Positions 15,137 through 22,496 of a DNA stretch of 32,431 nucleotides are shown here, piece after piece. The DNA comes from DAOMFB01 sp035519355. Lineage in GTDB: Bacteria; Acidobacteriota; Thermoanaerobaculia; UBA5066. The stretch lies in NCBI GenBank assembly GCA_035519355.1, contig DATIWM010000327.1, positions 1 through 32,431 on the forward strand, given 5' to 3'. Each line of letters begins with the position of its first letter. Position 1 is the stretch's first letter. The position numbers and the translations under genes are program-made. The notes beneath the pieces were generated by a model. That model had not been told where the DNA came from and searched no databases. It saw only the letters and a program-made list of their open reading frames with translations.

Positions 15137-15903
15137 TGCGGCTGGCGGAAGTTTCCGCCGCATACGGCGCCCGGGACGTGCTGTGCGACGTGACGCTTTC
15201 CCTGTCGCCGGGGAGCGTCGTCGCGCTGCTCGGCGAGAACGGGGCGGGGAAGACGACGCTCCTGAAGGTCCTGGCGGGACTCCTCCGGGCCCGCGCCGGT
15301 TCGGTGACGCTCGGCGGGCGAGAGCTCGAGGCGGTGCCGCGCCGGGAAGCCGCGCGCCGGATCGGCTACCTTCCGCAGGGCTTCGAGCCCCTCTTTCCGA
15401 TGCGGGCTCTCGACGCCGTCCTTCTCGGCCGGATGCCGCGCCGGGCCCGCTTCGCCGCGCCGGGACCTCTCGACGTGGCCGAGGCCCGGCGCGCTCTCGA
15501 GGAGCTCGACGCCGCCCGGCACGCCGAAGCCGACCTGCGCGAGATGAGCGGCGGGGAGAGGCAGCGCGTCCTTCTGGCCCGCGTCCTGGCGGGCGAGCCG
15601 GAGGTGATGCTCCTCGATGAACCGACGGCCAGCCTCGACCCGCGCCACCGCCTCGTCGTCCTCGCGGCGCTCCGGCGCCGCGCGGCGGCGGGCGCCACGG
15701 TGCTCTTCTCGACGCACGAGCTGGAGTTCGCCGCCGGCGCCGACCGGGCCGTCCTCCTCGCCGGGGGGCGGGTCCTGGCCGAGGGGGCGGTCCCGAGGAC
15801 GCTCACGGCGCCGCTCCTCTCGGAGCTCTTCGGCGTGGCGGCCCGCGTGGTCCCGCTCCCGGACGGAACGCCGCTCATCTCCCTCGGACGCCCGGTCGAG
15901 TAA
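15136..15903 (+). CDS. btuD: BtuD/FepC-type ABC transporter ATP-binding protein
   Basis: The product is 255 aa, starting at ATG 15136. Walker A is GENGAGKTT (33-41), the signature is MSGGERQRVLLARVLA, Walker B and D-loop are VMLLDEPTASLD, and the switch His is in FSTHELE. The Q-loop reads LPQGFEPLFPM. Length and motifs match the importer ATPases of the iron-siderophore/B12 family. It powers the BtuC-type permease. With the preceding three genes it closes a compact block; accD starts 18 bases later on the same strand, so read-through is likely. Confidence 0.92.
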   Translation: MRLAEVSAAYGARDVLCDVTLSLSPGSVVALLGENGAGKTTLLKVLAGLLRARAGSVTLGGRELEAVPRREAARRIGYLPQGFEPLFPMRALDAVLLGRMPRRARFAAPGPLDVAEARRALEELDAARHAEADLREMSGGERQRVLLARVLAGEPEVMLLDEPTASLDPRHRLVVLAALRRRAAAGATVLFSTHELEFAAGADRAVLLAGGRVLAEGAVPRTLTAPLLSELFGVAARVVPLPDGTPLISLGRPVE

Positions 15904-15921
15904 CATCCGGAGCCTTCCGCC

Positions 15922-16764
15922 ATGTGGTTCCGCAAGGACAAGACCCCGCGGCCCGTCCGCGACCACAAGTCCACCTCGCTCGGGGAGGGGCTCTTCCTGA
16001 AGTGCGACGGGTGCCGCGAGACCCTCTACTCGAAGGAAGTCGAGCGAAACCAGCAGGTCTGTCCGAAGTGCCAACACCACTTCACCCTCTCGGCGGACGC
16101 CCGGATGAAGCTTCTCTTCGACGAGGAGCGGTTCCAGCCCCTCTTCGGGGAGGTCCGGCCGACCGATCCGCTCAAGTTCAAGGACTCGAAGCGGTACCGC
16201 GACCGCCTGAAGGAGTACGAGTCGCGCACGGGGCGCCCGGACGCGATCGTCGCCGGGACGGGGACGCTCGAGGGACATCCCGTCGTCGTCGCGGTTCTCG
16301 ACTACGCCTTCATCGGGGGGTCGATGGGGTCGGCCGTCGGCGAGGTCGTCACCCGCTGCGTCGAGCTCTCGCTCCACGAGCGGCGGCCGCTGATCATCGT
16401 CTCGGCCTCGGGTGGGGCGCGGATGCAGGAGGGGATCCTCTCTCTCATGCAGATGGCGAAGGTCTCGGCCGCCCTCGCGAAGCTCGCGGAGGGGCGGGTG
16501 CCCTACATCTCCGTCCTGACGAACCCCACGACGGGGGGCGTCACGGCGTCGTTCGCCATGCAGGGAGACGTCATCCTGGCCGAGCCGAAGGCGCTGGTCG
16601 GCTTCGCGGGGCCGCGCGTGATCGAGCAGACCATCCGGCAGACGCTTCCCGAGGGCTTCCAGCGCTCGGAGTTCCTGCGCGACCACGGCTTCGTGGACGC
16701 CGTGGTCCCCCGCCCGCAGCTGAAGGCGACGATCGGGACCCTCCTGTCTCTCTTCGGGGTGTGA
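15922..16764 (+). CDS. accD: Acetyl-CoA carboxylase carboxyltransferase subunit beta
   Basis: The product is 280 aa, normal length. It starts MWFRKDKTPRP and has the zinc ribbon C28-x2-C31 and C47-x2-C50 followed by HHFTLSADAR. The crotonase-like core contains GTGTLEGHPVVVAVLDYAFIGGSMGSAVGE, SASGGARMQEGILSLMQMAK and NPTTGGVTASFAMQGDV, the last two forming the acyl-CoA oxyanion sites. AccD with AccA transfers the carboxyl from carboxybiotin to acetyl-CoA in the first committed step of fatty acid synthesis. accA is not in the window. It is coupled to folC by GTGA, an accD-folC order also known from E. coli. Confidence 0.97.
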   Translation: MWFRKDKTPRPVRDHKSTSLGEGLFLKCDGCRETLYSKEVERNQQVCPKCQHHFTLSADARMKLLFDEERFQPLFGEVRPTDPLKFKDSKRYRDRLKEYESRTGRPDAIVAGTGTLEGHPVVVAVLDYAFIGGSMGSAVGEVVTRCVELSLHERRPLIIVSASGGARMQEGILSLMQMAKVSAALAKLAEGRVPYISVLTNPTTGGVTASFAMQGDVILAEPKALVGFAGPRVIEQTIRQTLPEGFQRSEFLRDHGFVDAVVPRPQLKATIGTLLSLFGV

Positions 16765-17966
16765 GCGGTCTCGCCTGGCTCGAGGCTCTCGGGCCTCAGC
16801 GGATCCGCCCCGGACTCCGGAGAACACGCGCCCTGCTCGACGCTCTCGGGAGCCCCGACCGCTCCTTTCGCCCCGTCCTCGTGGGGGGGACGAACGGCAA
16901 GGGCTCGACGGCGGCGGCCCTCTCGGCGATCCTCTCGCACGCCGGCGTCCGGACGGGTCTCTACACGTCGCCGCATCTCGTCCGGGTGACGGAGCGGATC
17001 CGGCTCGGCGACGCGGATGTCTCCGAAGCCCTGCTGGACGACGCCCTGGCCCTCGTGGCCGCGGCCTCCGGACCCGGGGAGCGCGGCCCGACCTACTTCG
17101 AGGCGCTGACGGTCGCGGCCCTCGAGCTCTTCCGCCGCGCCCGCGTCGAGGTCGCGCTGATCGAGGTCGGCATCGGCGGACGCCTCGACGCGACGAACGT
17201 CGTCGAACCCGATCTCTCCGTCCTGACGAACGTCGGAGCCGACCATCTCGAGATCCTCGGCCCGTCGCTGGCCGACGTGGCGCGGGAGAAGGCGGGGATC
17301 TTCCGGGGGGGGCTGCCGGCGCTGGTCGGGACGGAGGGGACGGCGCCGGACGCGAAGGCCGTGCTCCACGCCGAGGCCGCCCGCCTCGGTGTCCGCCTCC
17401 TCGAGGTGCCGCCATCCGACCGCTGGAGCGGCGTCTTCCCGCTGCCGGGCGCCCATCAGCGTCAGAACGTGGCGCTGGCGGTGGCCGCGGCGCGCGCGCT
17501 GGCGCCGCTCGACGACGCGGCGATCGCCGCCGGGCTCGCCAGGACCCGGTGGCGCGGCCGGCTCGAGCGGGTGACGCGCCGCGGGCGGCGGACGCTGATC
17601 CTCGACGGCGCCCACAACGCCGACGGGGCCGAGGCCCTCGGCCGCTGGCTCGACGCCGAAGGGCTCTCGGGCCGCGTCGACCTCCTGTTCGGCGTCCTCT
17701 CGGACAAGGATCTCCCCGGCATCGCCGGGCCGCTCTGTGCGCGGGCGCGGCGCATCGTGCTGACGGCGCCCCCCTCGCCCCGCGCGATCCCTCCGGACGC
17801 GTTGAAGGAGCGGCTCGGTGCCGCCGCGGCCGAGACGGCCTCGTCGCCGGAGGCGGCGCTCGCCCGGCTCGAGGCACAGGGTCCCGGCGCTGCCCCCGTC
17901 CTCGTGGCGGGATCGCTCTATCTCGTGGGCGAAGTGATCCGGCTGCTCGAAGGCGAGTCCGGATAG
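16761..17966 (+). CDS. folC: Folylpolyglutamate synthase / dihydrofolate synthase
   Basis: The product is 401 aa from GTG 16761 (overlapping the accD stop). The Mur-ligase-like ATP site is VGGTNGKGSTAAALS (about residues 34-48), followed by TGLYTSPHLVRVTERIR, EVGIGGRLDATNVV, TNVGADHLEILGPSLADVAREKAGIFR and LILDGAHNADG. All are FolC marks. It adds glutamate to dihydropteroate and to tetrahydrofolates. Whether it has both activities cannot be told from sequence. glyA and ftcD, two further folate-using genes, lie in the same window. It is a little shorter than E. coli FolC (422). Confidence 0.95.
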   Translation: MSGLAWLEALGPQRIRPGLRRTRALLDALGSPDRSFRPVLVGGTNGKGSTAAALSAILSHAGVRTGLYTSPHLVRVTERIRLGDADVSEALLDDALALVAAASGPGERGPTYFEALTVAALELFRRARVEVALIEVGIGGRLDATNVVEPDLSVLTNVGADHLEILGPSLADVAREKAGIFRGGLPALVGTEGTAPDAKAVLHAEAARLGVRLLEVPPSDRWSGVFPLPGAHQRQNVALAVAAARALAPLDDAAIAAGLARTRWRGRLERVTRRGRRTLILDGAHNADGAEALGRWLDAEGLSGRVDLLFGVLSDKDLPGIAGPLCARARRIVLTAPPSPRAIPPDALKERLGAAAAETASSPEAALARLEAQGPGAAPVLVAGSLYLVGEVIRLLEGESG

Positions 17967-17976
17967 GATCGGAACG

Positions 17977-19338
17977 ATGCCGGAGTCGCCCGGAACGACC
18001 GTCGTCGCCTTCTCGAAGAAGGAGCTCGAGGCCGCCGAGGATGCGCGGCTCGCGCTCTACGCCGCGCGCTCCCGGAACGCCGCCCGGCGATACGAGACGG
18101 CCGGGGAGGGGCGGAGCTACGACTACCGGACGGAATTTCAGCGCGACCGCGACCGGATTATCCACTCGCGCGCCTTCCGGCGGCTCAAGCACAAGACGCA
18201 GGTGTTCATCCCGTTCGAGGGAGACCATTACCGCACCCGCCTGACGCACACGCTCGAGGTGACCCAGGTCGCGCGGACGATCGCGCGCGCTCTCGGGCTG
18301 AACGAAGACCTGACCGAGGCGTGCGCCCTCGGACACGACCTCGGCCACACCCCGTTCGGGCACTCGGGCGAGAACGTGCTGAACCGGATCCTCGCGGGGG
18401 GCGAGCCGGCCCTCCCTCTCGAGCCGAAGGTCGCCGCGCAGGCGGGGGCGTTCAAGCACAACTACCAGTCGGTCCGCGTCGTCGACGTGCTCGAGAAGCG
18501 GTACGAACATCCGGGGCTGAACCTGACGAACGACACGCGGGAGGGAATCCTCAAGCACACGACGTGGAAGCGCGACTTCAACTTTCCCGACCTCGACGGC
18601 GAGGGGCTCAACCTCTCCTCCGGCTGCCACCTCGAGGGGCAGGCCGTCGGCTGGGCCGACGAATTCGCCCAGCAGGCGCACGACCTCGAGGACGGGCTCC
18701 GGCTCGTCTCTCTCGAGCGGGTCCTGGCGCTTCCGATCGCACGGACCGTCGTCGAGGCGCTCGGCGACGGATTTTCAAAGGCGTCCGACCCGGCCGTGAA
18801 GCGGGCCATGCTGATCCGCGGGCTCATCCACCTCCTCGTCACCGACCTGATCACCGCCTCGCGCGCCGCGATCGAACGGTGGCTCTCGGAGCGGAAGATC
18901 GCGACCGCGGCCGAGTTCGCAGCGCACCGGCGGAAGCTCCCGGGCTCGCTCGTCGCCCCGTCCCGGACGGGCGACCGTTTCTACCGCGAGCTGAAGGATT
19001 TCATCTACCAGCACATCATCCACAGCCACCTCGTCTCGCAGCACGACGGCCGGGCCCAGCTCGTCCTGACGACGCTCTTCACCTCCTACTACCGGAACCC
19101 GCGCCTCCTGCCCGACTCGGTCCTCCAGCGGTACCGCGACCTCGCCGGCGTCGCCTTCCTCCGCGACATCCCGCTCAAGCGGCTCGAGGCGGAGATCGTG
19201 GCGAACTACCACCGGCGGCCCCTCTTCCTCCGGTCGATCGCCGACCACCTCGCCGGGATGACCGACAGCTACGCTCTCGCCGAATACGACTCGATGGTTT
19301 CGGCGTACCCGCGGGGTCGCCCGGGGAGCCCGGATTGA
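17977..19338 (+). CDS. dgt: Deoxyguanosinetriphosphate triphosphohydrolase-like protein
   Basis: The product is 453 aa. It is an HD-domain dNTPase: FRRLKHKTQVFIPFEGDHYRTRLTHTLEV, then ALGHDLGHTPFGHSGE, with metal ligands H91, H120 and D121, and a further conserved NYQSVRVVD. The family removes triphosphate from dGTP or other dNTPs, limiting the dNTP pool and sometimes phage growth. The length and the FRRLKHKTQV motif fit the dGTPase-like type 1/2 bacterial group; nucleotide preference is not readable. ATG 17977 follows folC by 10 bases. Nothing in the context suggests a defence island; its neighbours are housekeeping genes. Confidence 0.92.
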   Translation: MPESPGTTVVAFSKKELEAAEDARLALYAARSRNAARRYETAGEGRSYDYRTEFQRDRDRIIHSRAFRRLKHKTQVFIPFEGDHYRTRLTHTLEVTQVARTIARALGLNEDLTEACALGHDLGHTPFGHSGENVLNRILAGGEPALPLEPKVAAQAGAFKHNYQSVRVVDVLEKRYEHPGLNLTNDTREGILKHTTWKRDFNFPDLDGEGLNLSSGCHLEGQAVGWADEFAQQAHDLEDGLRLVSLERVLALPIARTVVEALGDGFSKASDPAVKRAMLIRGLIHLLVTDLITASRAAIERWLSERKIATAAEFAAHRRKLPGSLVAPSRTGDRFYRELKDFIYQHIIHSHLVSQHDGRAQLVLTTLFTSYYRNPRLLPDSVLQRYRDLAGVAFLRDIPLKRLEAEIVANYHRRPLFLRSIADHLAGMTDSYALAEYDSMVSAYPRGRPGSPD

Positions 19339-19364
19339 CCGGGCCGGGGCGATAAGATCCGGCG

Positions 19365-19802
19365 ATGCGGATCGCGTTCGGCGCGGATCACGCGGGCTTC
19401 GAGCTGAAGGAGAAGCTCAAGGCGCACGTCGCCTCGAAGGGGCACGACGTCCTCGACCTCGGAACTCATTCGGCCGATTCCGTCGACTACCCGGATTTCG
19501 GCCGTGCCGTGGGCGAGGCCGTGGCGGGGGGGCGCGCGGACCGCGGCGTGGCCGTCTGCGGGACCGGAATCGGGATCGCGATCGCGGCCAACAAGGTGGC
19601 GGGAGTCCGGGCCGGCGTCCCCAACGACCTCTTCGCCACGCGCCTGATGCGCGAACACAACGACGCCAACGTCATCGCGTTCGGGGCCCGCCTCGTCGCG
19701 CCGCCGCTCGCGGAGGCGATGCTCGACCTCTTCCTCGACTTTCCCTTCGCCGGCGGCCGCCACGAACGCCGCGTGAAGAAGCTGAACGGAGAAATCCCAT
19801 GA
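19365..19802 (+). CDS. rpiB: Ribose 5-phosphate isomerase B
   Basis: The product is 145 aa, normal for RpiB/LacAB. Residues GADHAGFELKEKLK (6-19), VDYPDFGRAVGEAVAGGRAD, catalytic Cys65 in VAVCGTGIGIAIAANKV and LMREHNDANVIAFGAR are the family signature. It interconverts ribose 5-phosphate and ribulose 5-phosphate in the pentose phosphate pathway. The stop codon overlaps the glyA start (ATGA). rpiB followed by glyA is a common pair in several phyla. Confidence 0.96.
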   Translation: MRIAFGADHAGFELKEKLKAHVASKGHDVLDLGTHSADSVDYPDFGRAVGEAVAGGRADRGVAVCGTGIGIAIAANKVAGVRAGVPNDLFATRLMREHNDANVIAFGARLVAPPLAEAMLDLFLDFPFAGGRHERRVKKLNGEIP

Positions 19803-21082
19803 GCCTCACGGTATCCGCCCGCGCCGCCCTCCTGAACCGTCCCCTGTCCGAGGTCGACCCCGACATCGCGCGCGTCCTCGCCAGCGAGCTGAAACGCCAG
19901 CAGGACGGGATCGAGCTGATCGCCTCGGAGAACTTCACGTCGCGCGCCGTCCTTGAGGCGATGGGCTCCGTCCTGACGAACAAGTACGCGGAGGGGTACC
20001 CCGGAAAGCGCTACTACGGCGGCTGCGTCCACGTGGACGAGGGGGAGTCGCTCGCCATCTCGCGGGCGAAGGCCCTGTTCTCGCCGGGGAACCCGGACGC
20101 CGTCCACGCCAACGTCCAGCCGCACGCGGGCTCGCAGGCGAACGCGGCCGTCTACATGGCGTGCCTGAAGCCGGGCGACACCCTTCTCGGCATGTCGCTC
20201 TCGCACGGCGGGCACCTGACGCACGGCCACCCGCTCAACGTCTCCGGGAAGCTCTACCGCGTCGTCGCCTACGGCGTGTCGAAGGAGACGGAGCGGATCG
20301 ACTTCGGCGAGCTCCTGAAGATCGCCGAGCAGGAGAAGCCGAAGCTGATCGTGGCGGGGGCTTCGGCCTATCCGCGGACGCTCGATTTCCCGGCGTTCCG
20401 GCGGGTCGCAGACGCCGTCGGGGCGCTCCTGATGGTCGACATCGCACACATCGCCGGCCTGATCGCGGCGGGCCTCCACCCGTCGCCGGTCGGGCACGCC
20501 CATTTCATCACCACGACGACGCACAAGACGCTCCGGGGCCCGCGCGCGGGGCTCATCCTCTGCGTGCCGGAGTGGGCCAAGGAGGTCGACAAGGCGGTCT
20601 TCCCCGGCCAGCAGGGGGGGCCGCTCGAGCACATCATCGCCGCCAAGGCCGTGGCCCTGAAGGAGGCGATGACGCCGGAGTTCCGCGCCTACCAGCGGCA
20701 GGTCGTCGAGAACGCCGCGGTCTTTGCCGGGGCCGTGGCCGACCGCGGCTTCCGGATCGTCTCCGGGGGGACCGACAACCACCTCTTCCTCGTCGACGTC
20801 GGGAAGAAAGGGCTGACCGGAAAGGTGGCGGAAAAGGCGCTCGACGCCGCCGGAATCACGGTCAACAAGAACACGATCCCGTTCGACCCGAACCCGCCGA
20901 TGGTCACTTCGGGGCTCCGGATCGGAACGCCTGCCGTCACGACGCGCGGCATGGGTCCTTCGGAGATGAAGACGATCGCCGGCTGGATCGCGGAGGTCCT
21001 CGCCGCTCCCGAGGACGCGGCGGTCCAGGCGCGCATCCACGGAGAGGTCCGCGCGTTAACGGCCGCCTTTCCCCTGTATTAG
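19799..21082 (+). CDS. glyA: Serine hydroxymethyltransferase
   Basis: The product is 427 aa. SEVDPDIARVLASELKRQQDGIELIASENFTS opens the protein, followed by TNKYAEGYPGKRYYGGC. The PLP-binding TTTTHKTLRGPRAG contains Schiff-base Lys243. The C-terminal MVTSGLRIGTPAVTTRGMG is intact. It converts serine and tetrahydrofolate to glycine and 5,10-methylene-tetrahydrofolate, the main source of one-carbon units. Start at ATG 19799 overlaps the rpiB stop. The TAG stop overlaps the stop of the convergent glycosyltransferase gene by 4 bp, so the two messages are complementary at their ends. Confidence 0.98.
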   Translation: MSLTVSARAALLNRPLSEVDPDIARVLASELKRQQDGIELIASENFTSRAVLEAMGSVLTNKYAEGYPGKRYYGGCVHVDEGESLAISRAKALFSPGNPDAVHANVQPHAGSQANAAVYMACLKPGDTLLGMSLSHGGHLTHGHPLNVSGKLYRVVAYGVSKETERIDFGELLKIAEQEKPKLIVAGASAYPRTLDFPAFRRVADAVGALLMVDIAHIAGLIAAGLHPSPVGHAHFITTTTHKTLRGPRAGLILCVPEWAKEVDKAVFPGQQGGPLEHIIAAKAVALKEAMTPEFRAYQRQVVENAAVFAGAVADRGFRIVSGGTDNHLFLVDVGKKGLTGKVAEKALDAAGITVNKNTIPFDPNPPMVTSGLRIGTPAVTTRGMGPSEMKTIAGWIAEVLAAPEDAAVQARIHGEVRALTAAFPLY

Positions 21083-21804
21083 GCCTTCTTCATCGTTCGG
21101 GAGACGCGCCAGCGGATGCGCAGGACGTCGAGATAGGCCTGCGCGCCACCGAAGAGGGTGACGCGGGAGTCGGGGGAGTCGAACCAGAGAACGGGGACCT
21201 CGGCGATGGCGTAGCCGAGCTTCCGCGCGAGGAGCAGCGCCTCCACGTCCCAGGCGAAGCGGTCGACGGTGGCACGGGAGAAGACGGCCTGCGCCGCCTC
21301 GCGCGAAAAGAGCTTGAAGCCGCACTGCGTGTCGCGGATGCCGGGCACGGCGGCCAGCCGCACGAGGAGGTTGAAGAGCTTCCCCATCGCCACGCGGTAG
21401 AAGGGCTGCCGCTCCTTCACGAGGCTCTCGTCCACGGCCCGCGAGCCGATGGCGACCGGCGCGCCGGCCGCCGCGAGCTTCTCCCACTCGCCGATCGGCG
21501 TCGAGAAGTCGGCGTCGGAGACGAGGACGGATCGTCCCTCGGCGGCGAGCGCGCCGGTTCGGACGGCCGCGCCCTTGCCCCGGTTCTTTTCGTGGACGAG
21601 GACGCGGACGTCGAGTCCCAGCCGCCGACCCGTCTCCGCCGCGCGGGTCGCCGTCCGGTCGGCCGAACCGTCGTCCACGACGAGGATCTCCGCCGAGAGG
21701 GGCTCGGTCCGCCCCGACAGCCACGCCGCCACCGCCTCCAGCGACGCGGGGAGCCGCGTCTCCTCGTCGTACGCGGGAATGACGACGGTGAGATCGGGCC
21801 TCAC
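21079..21804 (-). CDS. GT2 family glycosyltransferase, dolichyl/polyprenyl-phosphate glucosyltransferase-like
   Basis: The product is 241 aa, starting at GTG 21804 within the stop of the methyltransferase (GTGA). It has DLTVVIPAYDEETRLPASL, VVDDGSADRT, KNRGKGAAVRTG and the metal-binding VSDADFSTPIGEWEKL, then RDTQCGFKLFSREAA and WDVEALLLARKLGY. This set, in particular KG-A-VR and the DADFSTP version of DxD, is typical of Alg5-like enzymes that move a hexose from a nucleotide sugar to polyprenyl phosphate. There are no clear transmembrane helices at the end. The open frame extending to 22464 is a shadow. The acceptor is inferred, not shown. Confidence 0.87.
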   Translation of the reverse strand: MRPDLTVVIPAYDEETRLPASLEAVAAWLSGRTEPLSAEILVVDDGSADRTATRAAETGRRLGLDVRVLVHEKNRGKGAAVRTGALAAEGRSVLVSDADFSTPIGEWEKLAAAGAPVAIGSRAVDESLVKERQPFYRVAMGKLFNLLVRLAAVPGIRDTQCGFKLFSREAAQAVFSRATVDRFAWDVEALLLARKLGYAIAEVPVLWFDSPDSRVTLFGGAQAYLDVLRIRWRVSRTMKKA

Positions 21805-22496
21805 GCCGGAACCGCCTCGAAGATGAACTGGTAGCCGAAGAACGTCGGCCAGATCCGGGCCAGAAAGAGCGCGGCGGCGCGGACGATCGGCGCCAGCGGC
21901 GGCCGGCCGAGAGCCGGGATGGCCAGCTCCACGGGCATTGCGGTCGGCACGACCTCTCGGACGCGGAATCCATGCGCCTCGAGCAGCGCGCCTCCCGTCC
22001 GGCGGGTGAAGAACCGGAGGTGCGACGCGTCGAGAAGGCCGCGCGGGACGTAGCTGAAGCGTCCGAAGAGGAGCGAGAAGCGAAGGGTCACGTTCGCGAC
22101 GTTGGGGAGCGAGACGAGGAGGATCCCCTCCGGTTTCACGAGCGGGCGGAGGAGGTCGAGCGCCCGTCCGGGGTCCGGAAGGTGCTCGAGGACGTCGGCG
22201 GCCACGGCCACGTCGAAGCTCTCCCCGTCGAGCGTCTCGAGCGATTCGAGGAGGTCCCCGGTCATGGACCGGTCGAAGAGGCCGGCCGCCTGCCGCGCCC
22301 CCTCGGCGTCGAGCTCGATTCCCGCGAGGAGGCGGCAGCGCGCGCGGACCCGACGCGCCAGCTCGCCGACTCCGTAACCGACGTCGAGAAGCGTGAGGCC
22401 GGTTCCGCGCGCCTCGATCTTCATCAGGAGGATCCGGTGCGACGAGCCGGGGATCTCCTTCCACGGATAGCGCGGGGCGGGAGGGGCGACGCTCAG
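21801..22496 (-). CDS. Class I SAM-dependent methyltransferase
   Basis: The product is 231 aa if it starts at CTG 22496, giving a CTGA overlap with the nadE stop. The next start, ATG 22424, would leave 207 aa and lose WKEIPGSSHRILL, which resembles the conserved lead-in of related methyltransferases. Motif I is LLDVGYGVGE (Tyr instead of the common Cys), the second acidic site is GIELDAEGARQA, then FDVAVAADVLEHLPDPGRAL and EGILLVSLPNVANVTLR. This is the Methyltransf_11/UbiE-like group. The tail ends in a hydrophobic segment (APIVRAAALFLARIWPTFFGYQ) that may lie on the membrane. Its neighbour glycosyltransferase suggests a glycolipid or glycan pathway, but the substrate is unknown. Confidence 0.85.
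   Translation of the reverse strand: MSVAPPAPRYPWKEIPGSSHRILLMKIEARGTGLTLLDVGYGVGELARRVRARCRLLAGIELDAEGARQAAGLFDRSMTGDLLESLETLDGESFDVAVAADVLEHLPDPGRALDLLRPLVKPEGILLVSLPNVANVTLRFSLLFGRFSYVPRGLLDASHLRFFTRRTGGALLEAHGFRVREVVPTAMPVELAIPALGRPPLAPIVRAAALFLARIWPTFFGYQFIFEAVPA

Noticed and set aside
14866..18681. A 1271-codon open frame on the minus strand across btuC, btuD, accD, folC and dgt
   Set aside because: It is antisense to five recognisable genes, very rich in Arg, Gly and Glu, and shows no domain. Long antisense frames are expected at this GC content.
17977..19338. dgt as part of an anti-phage defence island
   Set aside because: Flanked by folC and rpiB-glyA with no nuclease, toxin, integrase or composition change; a housekeeping role is more likely.
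19335..19358. Promoter for rpiB (TTGACC and TAAGAT)
   Set aside because: The spacer is only 12 nt, too short for sigma-70 recognition, and the -35 overlaps the dgt stop.
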